Part shown: positions 19,033 through 27,373 of the stretch, piece by piece
Position numbering within the stretch: position 1 is the first letter of the stretch
Layout of the letters: each line of letters begins with the position of its first letter
DNA from: Allobosea sp. BH3
GTDB lineage: Bacteria; Pseudomonadota; Alphaproteobacteria; Rhizobiales; Beijerinckiaceae
Reading direction: 5' to 3'
DNA length: 64,000 nt
Assembly: GCF_025499465.1 (NCBI RefSeq)
Contig: NZ_JAIMCA010000005.1
Span: 618,511 to 682,510, forward strand
Translations under genes and position numbers: made by a program
Notes under the pieces: generated by a model
Databases searched by the model: none
The model's input: only the letters and a program-made list of their open reading frames with translations
What the model was told of the DNA's origin: nothing

Positions 19033-20067
19033 TTGGACCCTTCGACTATTCCCAGCAGCGAATTCTCGACCCGGCAGTTCGACATCTGGCGGGACAGTAT
19101 CGCCGTCGTCTTCGACGTGGAGCGGCAGGCGTCCGAAGCCGACAGCGCCTTCATTGCCGATGTCGAGGCTTTCCAGCTCGGCGACATGGTCGTGACGGCA
19201 GCGACGCTTGGCGAACAGCGCTATACGCGCTCGCAAGCCCGGCTTCGCCGGGACGGCATGGATCACTTCGTGCTCAACCTCTACCGGACCGGAGGCTGGC
19301 GAGCGCAGACCCCGAACGGCGACTTTCAAGGCGTGGCCGGCCAAGTGTCTGTGCTCGATCTGGCGAGCGAACTCATCAGCGACGAGCCGCATTCCGAACT
19401 GGTCACGCTCTTCCTGCCGCGGTCGCTGCTGGAAGAGCGCCTTCCCAACCTCGGCGCGCTTCATGGCAGCGGGCCAACCGGCCCTCATGCGGCGCTGCTG
19501 GCGGAATATATCGACCTGCTCGCGCGCCGCCTGCCGACCTTGCCGGCCGGCGAGGAGCAGGCGTTGAGCCGGGCGACCTGCGAAATGCTAACCGCCTGCA
19601 TTTCTCCGACCCTGGCGAATGTGGAGGCGGCTCGACCTGGTCTGGAAATGGTCCTTCAGCGGCGTGCCAGGCGGTTCATCGAAGGCCAGCTCAATTCACC
19701 TGACCTTACGGCCGACGCGATCTGCGGCGCCGTCGGTGTATCGCGTCGAACGCTGTACCGCCTATTTGAGCAAGACGGAGGCGTCCAGCGCTATATCCAG
19801 GCGAGACGATTGGTCCGGATCAAGGCGCTTCTGGCCGATGCCAGCGATGGCCGCCGGATTTCCGAGATTGCCGCCGAGTTCGGCTTCACGCGCCCCGATC
19901 ATTTCGCGCGAGCATTCAAGCATCAGTTCGGGCAGTCGGCGCGAGATCTCCGGGAGTTCAGGCGTCGCCACCTCGGCACGGGCGTAGTGCTGGGCGCAAA
20001 GCGGAATGATATCGGCAGCTTCGACACCTGGATCCGGGCTCTGCATGACCGAGCCATAGCCATCTAG
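19033..20067 (+). CDS. AraC-family transcriptional regulator
   Basis: About 344 aa. The N-terminal AraC-type ligand domain (FSTRQFDIWRDSI) is followed by a C-terminal double HTH: helix-turn-helix 1 around TADAICGAVGVSRRTLYRLF and helix-turn-helix 2 around ISEIAAEFGFTRPDHFARAF. The TTG start at 19033 has a perfect AGGAGG five nt upstream; an ATG at 18991 gives a 14-residue longer alternative. It is divergent from the SMI1-DUF1254 genes, which are plausible but unproven targets. It is the last chromosomal gene before the island. Confidence 0.83.
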   Translation: MDPSTIPSSEFSTRQFDIWRDSIAVVFDVERQASEADSAFIADVEAFQLGDMVVTAATLGEQRYTRSQARLRRDGMDHFVLNLYRTGGWRAQTPNGDFQGVAGQVSVLDLASELISDEPHSELVTLFLPRSLLEERLPNLGALHGSGPTGPHAALLAEYIDLLARRLPTLPAGEEQALSRATCEMLTACISPTLANVEAARPGLEMVLQRRARRFIEGQLNSPDLTADAICGAVGVSRRTLYRLFEQDGGVQRYIQARRLVRIKALLADASDGRRISEIAAEFGFTRPDHFARAFKHQFGQSARDLREFRRRHLGTGVVLGAKRNDIGSFDTWIRALHDRAIAI

Positions 20068-20295
20068 GACGCCAGATCGGCAAAATCGCTGCCATTGCCC
20101 GCCATTTGTTCAGCTCGGCTCTATTCCGACGTCTGCTTCCAGGCGACCTCTGAAAGTCCGCTTGTGGCGCAAATCGGAAGCGCATAGCTCAACGAACGAT
20201 CGAAGCCTCGCGTCATCAAAAGGGATCTGTGAGCGGGAAGGGGTGTTGGGGTGATCGTTGGGTTTTCGGGCGCTGGTAGCGTTTGATTATTCAAC

Positions 20296-20383
20296 AAATC
20301 AAGCGGTTAGCGCAGAAAATATGGCGGACAGGGCGGGGCTGGCCCAAATCTACCGTTAGGCTAGCAAAATCAAACGCTTAGCG
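20296..20383. repeat. Imperfect direct repeats flanking the left att core
   Basis: AAATCAAGCGGTTAGCG at 20296-20312 and AAATCAAACGCTTAGCG at 20367-20383 match at 15 of 17 positions and sit on either side of the att core at 20321-20337. A related sequence, AAATCAACCCCTTACGG, begins at 43648 beside the right core. They may be integrase arm sites or remnants of the tRNA downstream region. The rest of 20068-20474 shows no gene. Confidence 0.45.
20321..20337. repeat. Left attachment site core (att repeat)
   Basis: ATGGCGGACAGGGCGGG, identical to 43670-43686, which covers the 3' end of tRNA-Ser(GGA). It marks the distal end of the island; sequence to its left should be the original downstream flank of the tRNA. 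Confidence 0.85.
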
Positions 20384-20474
20384 GTCGCCGGTTTCGATCG
20401 TGTGTACCAACTCTGTGACCCCGCAGTCGAGTCCTGGGAAAGGTGGCTTTTCCGGTCGTTTTTGGCTTCATCGC

Positions 20475-20861
20475 CTATCCTCTTGTCTCAGGCTTCGGGC
20501 CATACACCTCATAAATGTCGGACATGTGCTCGCCGGTGTCATCAACGACCGTCAGTTCGTTCTGCTCAGGTAGGTACTCGACATAGAAGTCAGTTGGCTT
20601 CGCTTGCCGCGGCACGTGGCAACGCAATGTCGATGGGCCGGAACGCGGGCCGCCAGCGTTGTCGAACGTGCATGACCAGCCCTGTGCCTTCACGAACTTG
20701 TAGAAGTACCGGATCTCACCGAGCTTGACGGTCTTTCCGTCCAGTTCAGCCTTCACCATGGTCTGGGGAGGGAAATCCATGGGGCGCCACTTGATCCGCG
20801 GCGCTTGGGCGATAGCGTTCGATACCGCAAGGCACGCGACGAAGATGAGGGGCAAGCGCAT
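20475..20861 (-). CDS. Small exported hypothetical protein
   Basis: A 128-aa protein with a signal peptide (MRLPLIFVACLAVSNAIAQA). The mature part has two Cys residues (WSCTF and LRCHV) that could form a disulphide. I do not recognise the family. The ATG at 20861 has GAGG about 7 nt upstream; a longer reading to 20969 would overlap the upstream gene and bury the signal peptide. It is the first island gene inside the left att site. Confidence 0.7.
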   Translation of the reverse strand: MRLPLIFVACLAVSNAIAQAPRIKWRPMDFPPQTMVKAELDGKTVKLGEIRYFYKFVKAQGWSCTFDNAGGPRSGPSTLRCHVPRQAKPTDFYVEYLPEQNELTVVDDTGEHMSDIYEVYGPKPETRG

Positions 20862-20916
20862 AATCTGACCTCGCATGGTCGGGCGGAGTTGAACGACAGG
20901 AATTCGCTGACCAAGT

Positions 20917-22320
20917 TCAGTCGTAGAGGACGGCGAAAATCTCGGTGAACGGCTTTCCCTTCCACGCATTGCTGTTCATGCTGGCCAGGCTGAAGCTGCG
21001 TCCATCGGGATTGATGGTCCACTGGATCTCGACGGGTTCGCCGACGGACCAATAGGCATCATCAGCCCAGGCTTCGACGACGGCGCGCATGAGCCCAAAG
21101 GTTACGCCGAGGAAATTGCACTCTGGAGCCTTCCCTGCCGGCTTGTCGCAGCTGTGCTTGTCTGCGATCGGCTGGAGCGTGTTTCGAGCTTTCAGATGGG
21201 CAATGGCGGTCTGGTAGTAGGGCAAAAGCGTATCGTAGCTGCCGTAGCGCTTGTCGATGTCGGTTTCCGCCGCCGTCTCGTTGACCGGCCGCATGAGCCG
21301 ATCTACCGCATTGGCGTGCAGGCTGGCGTTGATCTTGCCGGTGAAGCTGACGACCTTGGCGCCCTGGTCGGTGGTAAAGCTCTGCCACCTTGCGTCGTCG
21401 AAGCTGGCGGCAAGCGCCTGGCCGATCGTGGTGCTCTGATAGCCGGTCATGAAGCCGTTTCGAACGGTGGCCTCGTCATCGCTCCAGGTGATGACATGCG
21501 AGAGGACCGCGGCGGCGATCACGAGCGCGACGGCGCCGATCGGCGCGATCCATGTGACCCCGCCGGTCTTGCGGGCACGCTCCAGAACGGCAGCCTGGCC
21601 CGGCTCCTTTTGGAGCACGTCCCACCGCTTGCGGACGGCATCGAAGTACCAGGAGTTGCCATAGAGCGCGATGGCGATGCACAGGCCGAGATAGCCGAAC
21701 ATGAAGCCGCGCGACACGTAGGTCGGCACGCTCTCGGGCAGCAGCACATAGACAAGCTGAACCACAAGCGCGATTGCGCCGAGTACATGGAGCTTGCGGT
21801 AGAGCAACCAGGCATGGGGCACGAACAGCGCGGGCCAGTTCCATGACGTTACGGTCGCGACCTTGGCCGTGTCGCCGTTGGCCTTCGCCAGGATGGCCCG
21901 CCACTTTGCGAGGTAGTGCTCTGACTTCGGCCCGATCAGCGCCTCGGTCAGCTCGCTGTCGAGGAAGTCTTTTGGCCCCGATGTCGCCTGTTCCGGCTTG
22001 GGTAGAAGGGCCGGCGGCTTTCTCGGCGGTAACGGTGGCGGTCCGACCGGCTGTGGAGGGGCTAGCTCGGTATCGCCGAGCCGCTTCCACTCGCTGCCGA
22101 ATGCGGCTGTCCAAACTAGATTGGTAAGGCTGATTGTCCCGCTCGCAAGCATCGCCTCGAGCTCGTCGGCCCTGATCGGCCCGCCGCGCTCGCCGTTCTT
22201 CTCGAAATACCAGTCGTTCACGCCAGCGGTCGCCTTTGTCGCCAAATTCCATGCGGCGAAAGCGAGCAAAGACAGGCCAATCGCGTTTGGGTCGCGAGTG
22301 GCCCGGCTAACTTTCTGCAA
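20917..22320 (-). CDS. GYF_2-domain membrane protein
   Basis: Up to 467 aa. An N-terminal GYF_2-like module (DWYFEKNGERGGPI, then WTAAFGSEWKRL) is followed by a Pro-rich linker, a cluster of hydrophobic helices resembling DUF2628 (FVPHAWLLYRKLHVLGAI), a further transmembrane helix and a 180-residue extracytoplasmic domain. The start is uncertain: TTG at 22320 (GGGGGAG is too close) or GTG at 22221, which begins directly at the GYF module. It probably forms an operon with the small exported protein 55 nt downstream. Function is unknown. Confidence 0.7.
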   Translation of the reverse strand: MQKVSRATRDPNAIGLSLLAFAAWNLATKATAGVNDWYFEKNGERGGPIRADELEAMLASGTISLTNLVWTAAFGSEWKRLGDTELAPPQPVGPPPLPPRKPPALLPKPEQATSGPKDFLDSELTEALIGPKSEHYLAKWRAILAKANGDTAKVATVTSWNWPALFVPHAWLLYRKLHVLGAIALVVQLVYVLLPESVPTYVSRGFMFGYLGLCIAIALYGNSWYFDAVRKRWDVLQKEPGQAAVLERARKTGGVTWIAPIGAVALVIAAAVLSHVITWSDDEATVRNGFMTGYQSTTIGQALAASFDDARWQSFTTDQGAKVVSFTGKINASLHANAVDRLMRPVNETAAETDIDKRYGSYDTLLPYYQTAIAHLKARNTLQPIADKHSCDKPAGKAPECNFLGVTFGLMRAVVEAWADDAYWSVGEPVEIQWTINPDGRSFSLASMNSNAWKGKPFTEIFAVLYD

Positions 22321-22436
22321 ACTCCCCCGCTTCCTCGGTGCAATTCACGCGAACACGCAGTTTCTTTCGTGCGCTACCGAATTGTGTTGAACATATTCGA
22401 TGGTTTGCGGCGCAGCAAGTTGCTGGCTTCGCGCCC

Positions 22437-22697
22437 ATGGAAGCGCGGACCCGAGTGGCATGGAATCTGCGGCGGCTCAGGGTTGAGCGAGGTCTCTCGC
22501 AGGAGAACCTGGCCGTCGATGCCGACGTGGATCGAAGCTACATCAGCGGGATGGAGCGTCAGGAATTCAACCCAACCGTCGATCTGCTCGATCGTTTGGC
22601 AGCCGCGCTTGATGTTGACGTAGGCAGATTATTGGAGGCCCCAGATGTCGGGGCGGAAGCGCCGAAGCCGCTGAAAAGCGGACGGCGGCCCAAATAG
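22437..22697 (+). CDS. XRE-family HTH regulator
   Basis: An 86-aa one-domain protein. The helix-turn-helix is GLSQENLAVDADVDRSYISG, followed by the typical dimer segment NPTVDLLDRLAAALDVDV. The ATG at 22437 was chosen because the upstream extension shows no family features. It may control the restriction cassette that follows 340 nt later, as controller proteins do in R-M systems, but a 44-bp repeat separates them. Confidence 0.78.
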   Translation: MEARTRVAWNLRRLRVERGLSQENLAVDADVDRSYISGMERQEFNPTVDLLDRLAAALDVDVGRLLEAPDVGAEAPKPLKSGRRPK

Positions 22698-23039
22698 CGT
22701 TCACCCTGTCATAACCGAATTCTGGAAGCCGTACGGAACGGTTGCAGAAATCGGTTGCATAAAATCCGGGTTGTTCAGTGGTTTAGCTGACACGAACAGT
22801 ACTGCCGGACGGAGCAGCCAAATTTGGCCCATTCCTACCTCCGGAACGTCCGGTTCTCGGCGGATCGATTTTGCGACTGGCCGCGCTGCAGGAATTGGCC
22901 CGTCGCGAGCCTGAAGAGCGCCCGCCCTCGGGTCAACGGCTTCGGCAGAGCGGATACAGCGATTTACGCAACGCGCAGGTTTTGGTAGGCGTTCATCAAT
23001 CAAGATCGGGTATGAGACTCGAACTTGCGGATAAACTGC
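22698..23039. other. Gap before the cassette, with left cassette repeat
   Basis: Contains the 44-bp repeat at 22711-22754. No gene was seen. The promoter of the cassette must lie here, but no convincing -35/-10 pair could be chosen by eye. Confidence 0.5.
22711..22754. repeat. Left copy of imperfect repeat bracketing the defence cassette
   Basis: Ungapped alignment to 37826-37869 gives 32 identities in 44 positions, including an identical 12-nt core AATTCTGGAAGC. The two copies are in the same orientation and lie just outside the seven-gene cassette. They could be ends of a nested cassette or shared regulatory sequence. Confidence 0.5.
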
Positions 23040-23573
23040 ATGCATCTGGTGACGACGCGTGAAGCGATTCGGTTGACCGGCCTCTCGACGGCGACCTTGC
23101 GCGAGTGGACGAGCAGGCGCGCACTCATTCCTGCCGATGTCCCTCCCAAGAATCAGGGCTCACCAGCAAGGTACGGATGGCAAACAATCCTTCTCTTGCG
23201 GCTCGCAGTTACCCTCCGCGATCGTTTCCACTTGGAGCTTCAGGCGCATCGCGGACTATTCGCGGACTTGAAGCTTGGTCTTGCGCGCGCGTCGTTCATC
23301 GCTCTATGGGGCAAGGCGCTGGTGTTGCAGGGCGGTGACCGGTGGTCGTTGCTCGACGAAGGCAATCCGGCCTCGTTGCACGAAGATGGCATCGTTATCC
23401 GCCTTCAAACCCACTTGGAGGCACTCTCGTGCGGCTTCGCGTTTTCCGGCCCTACGTCACCGCCCGGTCAACTTGAACTGTTTCCAGGTCAAGCGGTTGA
23501 TGCGTCGCTGCCCCGGACGTTGAAGGTAGTCCCGGCTCACCCGCTGGTTGCCAAACGGCGGAGATCGGCATGA
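23040..23573 (+). CDS. MerR-like winged-helix DNA-binding protein
   Basis: A 177-aa protein. The N-terminus TTREAIRLTGLSTATLREWT is a MerR-type winged helix, followed by SPARYGWQTILLLRLAVTLR; the C-terminal part is not recognised. Its stop overlaps the methylase start (ATGA), so it is translationally coupled and is either a regulator or a DNA-targeting subunit of the cassette. An ATG 15 nt upstream (23025) is an alternative start. Confidence 0.72.
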   Translation: MHLVTTREAIRLTGLSTATLREWTSRRALIPADVPPKNQGSPARYGWQTILLLRLAVTLRDRFHLELQAHRGLFADLKLGLARASFIALWGKALVLQGGDRWSLLDEGNPASLHEDGIVIRLQTHLEALSCGFAFSGPTSPPGQLELFPGQAVDASLPRTLKVVPAHPLVAKRRRSA

Positions 23574-26500
23574 CGAGCCGAGCCTATCGTCAGGCGTTGG
23601 AGGCCACCGGTTATCTCGGATCTGGTGGTCGGGGGGCACCTGGCCTGACCCAGGCCGACGACACTAGCGCCGGCAAGCTGCGCGCAGTCTTTGCTGATGA
23701 CGCCATAGGCTTGAATGCCGACGCCGTCTTCACTGCGCAGCAAACTCCAACCAGCATCTTCAAGGACGCTGGCAGCGCGGCCCCCAGCGACGACGACATC
23801 CGCCGCTGGCACGAGGCGGCATGGAACCTCAGCGTCGCGCCGTTATTGTGGGTCGTCACGCCGACTGATGTTCGTCTATACGACTGTTACGCCTGCCCGC
23901 CAGCATCCGACGTACGAGATGACGGCGCAGCGCCGACGCCGCTGGATCGCTTTGCCCTTGACTCCAGCGAACGTCTACAAGCGCTCGACGCCCAATGTGG
24001 GCGGCTCGCGACAGAGACCGGCGCGTTCTGGGCCAGTCCGATCGGCTCGCGCATCGACCGCCGTCACCGTGTTGATCGCGAACTGCTGGGCGAGATCAGC
24101 GCCCTCGAAGACTCACTGACTGCGCTCGGCGGTCCGACCTCTGCTGACATTGCTCGCGAGGCAAGGGATCTGGCGCAGCGGTTCATCGGCCGGTGCATCT
24201 TCACTTGGTATCTGCTCGATCGCGGCATCGCGCAGCGTTTTCTGCCTGCGCACCTTCCAGCGAACCTCAGCGAGATGTTCGCCACACCGGCCAGCGCGTT
24301 CGCGCTGTTCGATTGGCTTCGTTCTACCTTCAATGGTGATCTGTTCCCCATGGATAACCCTGGGGCCGAATGCGAGCGACTTACGCCAGATCACCTGAAG
24401 CTCATTCGAGATTTCATAGAGGGCCGAAGCCTCATCCCCGAGCGCCGAGGACAGGGACGGCTGTTCAAGTTCCGATTCAGCGCCATCCCGGTCGACCTGG
24501 TCAGCTCGATCTATCAACAGTTCGCTCGATCGAGCGCTGCCGACGCGGCGCGTTCGCAGGGGCTGCATTACACCCCGGTTGAGTTGGTCCACTTGACCCT
24601 CGACCCGGTGTTCGAGGGTCTGTCGGCCGATGCAAGAATCATCGATCCAGCCTGCGGGTCGGGCGCCTTCCTAGTGGAAGCATTCCGTCGGCTGGTGTGG
24701 CGAGCTTCGGAGGGCAAACCAGCAGACCGGAAGACGGTGCGCCGAATTCTCTACCACCAGCTCTTCGGGATCGACATCAACAAGGCGGCGCTCGGGATCG
24801 CGGCCTTCAGCCTATATCTGGCCGCGCTCGAACTGGACGAAGAGGTTGTCACCGACGCCGGCGATCTCAAGTTTGACCGCTTAATCAACACGACCCTCTT
24901 CGAGGCCGATTCCTTAAGCGACGATCTTCCTGCGCTTATCTCTGAAAAGCCCTTCGACGCTGTGGTAGGTAATCCGCCTTGGACGTTCGTCAGGAGGGAA
25001 GGCGGCGCTCCTAGGCGTTTGAGAGCCGATGCTGAGACCCTGCGCCCACGGCGAAGTCCAGATCAGGCCTTCTTGGCGGTTGGAGCGCGCCTGGCCGGCG
25101 CATCAGGCCGGGTTGGCATGGTGATGAAGGCGACGCCCTTCTTCTCGAAGGACTCTCACGCGGTCGAAGCCAGAACCTTCCTACTCAACCGATTGGCGCC
25201 GGCAGCGCTGATCAATCTATCTTATCTTCGGCGAGAGGAACTCTTTCCGGACGCGGTTGGTCCCGCACTGCTTTTCTTTGCCCGCTGCGCTCTCGTCCCA
25301 GATCGCGAACGGCTATTGGTCGGGTCGATCCCCTGGACGCCAGACTTCAGGCGGACGGGGGTGTTTCACCTCGGCCCGGGCGAGATCCGGTCAGTGCCGC
25401 TGAAGCGCGTGCTCGCCACGCCGCCGCTGTTGAAAGCCGCCACATTCGGAACTGTGCGCGATAGCTGGCTGATAAACCGCCTCGAAACCGAATTCCCCCG
25501 ATTCGAAGCTGTCCTCGACCGCCTCGGGCGGGACTCAGGCGTTCACCGCGGTCAAGGGTTTCAGGTTCAGGGCGACGCTAATGAACCTCCGGCAGCCTAC
25601 CGATACTTGAAGGTTGTCACACCAGACAAGTTCACGGCCTTCCGGCTCAATGATGAGTCTCTCGATCCGTTCACCCATGGGACCTTGCACCGCCCGCGCA
25701 GGGCGTCGATCTTTCGCGGCCCTCTGTTGCTGTGTTCCAAGGTGGGCAACGCTTCGGGAGCCGAGCGGGGCCGCTACAGCGCTGCCGTCAGCGACGGCGA
25801 TGTCCTCTACACGCAGAATTTCTATGGCATCTCCTTCGTAGGAACCGATGCAGCCTACGCCAATGTGCTCAACGGTATACTCAACTCCAGCTTGACGGCG
25901 TTCCAGTTCGCCTTCGGCGGGCCGATGTGGGGTCTGGAGCGCCCCACGGTAGAGCCACACGACCTTTTGTCGCTTAGGGTTCCCGATCTGGCTGGAGCCG
26001 ACACTTCGCTCATCGAGGCAGTTGTCAAAGCCGAGAGGCATGCTGCCGACCATCTCGGCGATCCGGCATCACTGGCAGCTCTCGATGAAGCTGTTTTCAA
26101 TCTGTACGATCTCGAACTGGATGAGCGTGTTCTCGCCCGTGACGGAATTTCCAGGGCGCGTCATCTTATTTTCGAAAACCGGCGCGAAAGAGCTGAACTG
26201 GTCACTCCTCCGGATACAGCCACCCTCCGCGCCTACGCGGAGCAGGTAGTACATGCAGTCGATGCCTATCTCCGCGCCCGTGGAGAACGGCACCTTGAGG
26301 CCATGATCTACCCGGTCCGGCTCAACAAGGGTGACCTCGGCTCGGGTGTACCAGGCGTGACGGCCATCCGGTTTGTCATGGCGTCCGGAGCGCCCGAGGC
26401 GCAGGCCGTCGTGCGCGATGGCGATCCGGCGGATTTGGAGCGGCTAGCCGCTCTCCTCCGCGGCCGGCTGGAGGTCGACATTCCACCATATCTCAACGAG

Positions 26501-26653
26501 CGACGGCAAATGCGCCTCTACGGCGCCAACGACCTTTTCATCCTGAAGCCAACGGAAAATCGCTACTGGACACGAACTACCGGGCTGAACGACGCCGATG
26601 TCATCCTCGCCGATCACTGGGTGCGGAGGCGGGATGCCGTTGCTCACGCCTGA
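23570..26653 (+). CDS. Eco57I-type N6-adenine DNA methylase, methylase 1
   Basis: A 1027-aa class-gamma-like adenine methyltransferase. Motif I DPACGSGAFLVEAF starts at residue 359, motif X-like GLHYTPVELV stands before it, and motif IV NPPW is at residue 468. The long C-terminal half should hold target recognition. The N-terminus has VAPLLWVVTPTDVRLYD, seen in large Type II restriction-modification proteins, but no ExK nuclease site was found. A separate PD-(D/E)XK gene overlaps its 3' end by 20 nt and may supply cleavage. Composition is more A+T-rich than the chromosome. Confidence 0.87.
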   Translation: MTSRAYRQALEATGYLGSGGRGAPGLTQADDTSAGKLRAVFADDAIGLNADAVFTAQQTPTSIFKDAGSAAPSDDDIRRWHEAAWNLSVAPLLWVVTPTDVRLYDCYACPPASDVRDDGAAPTPLDRFALDSSERLQALDAQCGRLATETGAFWASPIGSRIDRRHRVDRELLGEISALEDSLTALGGPTSADIAREARDLAQRFIGRCIFTWYLLDRGIAQRFLPAHLPANLSEMFATPASAFALFDWLRSTFNGDLFPMDNPGAECERLTPDHLKLIRDFIEGRSLIPERRGQGRLFKFRFSAIPVDLVSSIYQQFARSSAADAARSQGLHYTPVELVHLTLDPVFEGLSADARIIDPACGSGAFLVEAFRRLVWRASEGKPADRKTVRRILYHQLFGIDINKAALGIAAFSLYLAALELDEEVVTDAGDLKFDRLINTTLFEADSLSDDLPALISEKPFDAVVGNPPWTFVRREGGAPRRLRADAETLRPRRSPDQAFLAVGARLAGASGRVGMVMKATPFFSKDSHAVEARTFLLNRLAPAALINLSYLRREELFPDAVGPALLFFARCALVPDRERLLVGSIPWTPDFRRTGVFHLGPGEIRSVPLKRVLATPPLLKAATFGTVRDSWLINRLETEFPRFEAVLDRLGRDSGVHRGQGFQVQGDANEPPAAYRYLKVVTPDKFTAFRLNDESLDPFTHGTLHRPRRASIFRGPLLLCSKVGNASGAERGRYSAAVSDGDVLYTQNFYGISFVGTDAAYANVLNGILNSSLTAFQFAFGGPMWGLERPTVEPHDLLSLRVPDLAGADTSLIEAVVKAERHAADHLGDPASLAALDEAVFNLYDLELDERVLARDGISRARHLIFENRRERAELVTPPDTATLRAYAEQVVHAVDAYLRARGERHLEAMIYPVRLNKGDLGSGVPGVTAIRFVMASGAPEAQAVVRDGDPADLERLAALLRGRLEVDIPPYLNERRQMRLYGANDLFILKPTENRYWTRTTGLNDADVILADHWVRRRDAVAHA

Positions 26654-27284
26654 CGTTCCGTACGGAAACCCCGCTTTCGCCCTGACCGAGGACCAAGTTG
26701 CTACGGTGATCGACTTGGTCTGTCAGGGCGTCGACGAGGCTCGCTCGGCTATTACTTCCGGCATGTTGGAAGTGCCAGCCACCATTATTATTCGCAAAGC
26801 CATGCGGCGAGTGAAAAAAACGCGGAGGCTCACCAACCTCCAGATCCGCGGCGAGCACGAGCTAGACAATATGGCGACCACGGACGCCGCCATCCTCGGG
26901 CGGATCGACATCACGCTCCAGTTCTTGCACCAGTTCGGCGATGAAGACGCCTACGTAGCCGTCGAGTGTAAGCGGGTTGGCGCTGGCCTATCGGCTTTGA
27001 ACGGCTCCTATGTCGCTGAGGGCGTGGATCGGTTTGTGGCGGGGAAGTATTCTGCAGGCCACGAATGGGGCTTCATGCTCGGTTATGTGCTGGTCCCGCC
27101 GGCGGCCGATGTTGTCGATGCGATTAATAGGCGCATCGAGAAGACCTACGGCTCCACAGCCAAGCTCACACCGGATTCGGCGCATCTTTTGGCTGCGGCG
27201 ATCTTGCATGGCGTTCTGATCCAAAGCAGCGGCCATACGATCCAGCTCAAGCATATTCTGGTCAACCTGTCAGAGGCGGCGTAA
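26634..27284 (+). CDS. PD-(D/E)XK nuclease-like protein
   Basis: A 216-aa protein. The candidate active site is D92 in GRIDITLQF and E111-x-K113 in YVAVECKRV, with the spacing expected of restriction-endonuclease-fold enzymes; E74 or E76 could complete it. The start at 26634 has GGAGG just upstream, whereas a longer frame from 26598 lacks one. It overlaps the methylase gene by 20 nt, which fits a methylase-nuclease pair encoded as two chains. Enzyme activity is inferred. Confidence 0.7.
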   Translation: MPLLTPDVPYGNPAFALTEDQVATVIDLVCQGVDEARSAITSGMLEVPATIIIRKAMRRVKKTRRLTNLQIRGEHELDNMATTDAAILGRIDITLQFLHQFGDEDAYVAVECKRVGAGLSALNGSYVAEGVDRFVAGKYSAGHEWGFMLGYVLVPPAADVVDAINRRIEKTYGSTAKLTPDSAHLLAAAILHGVLIQSSGHTIQLKHILVNLSEAA

Positions 27285-27373
27285 CGCCCTCATCCACTGA
27301 TCGCTCCGTGAGGCGAGTGAAAAAGGATGATGCGACGCGGATGATGGGATAGGTATTAGTTAGGTCGAGGATC

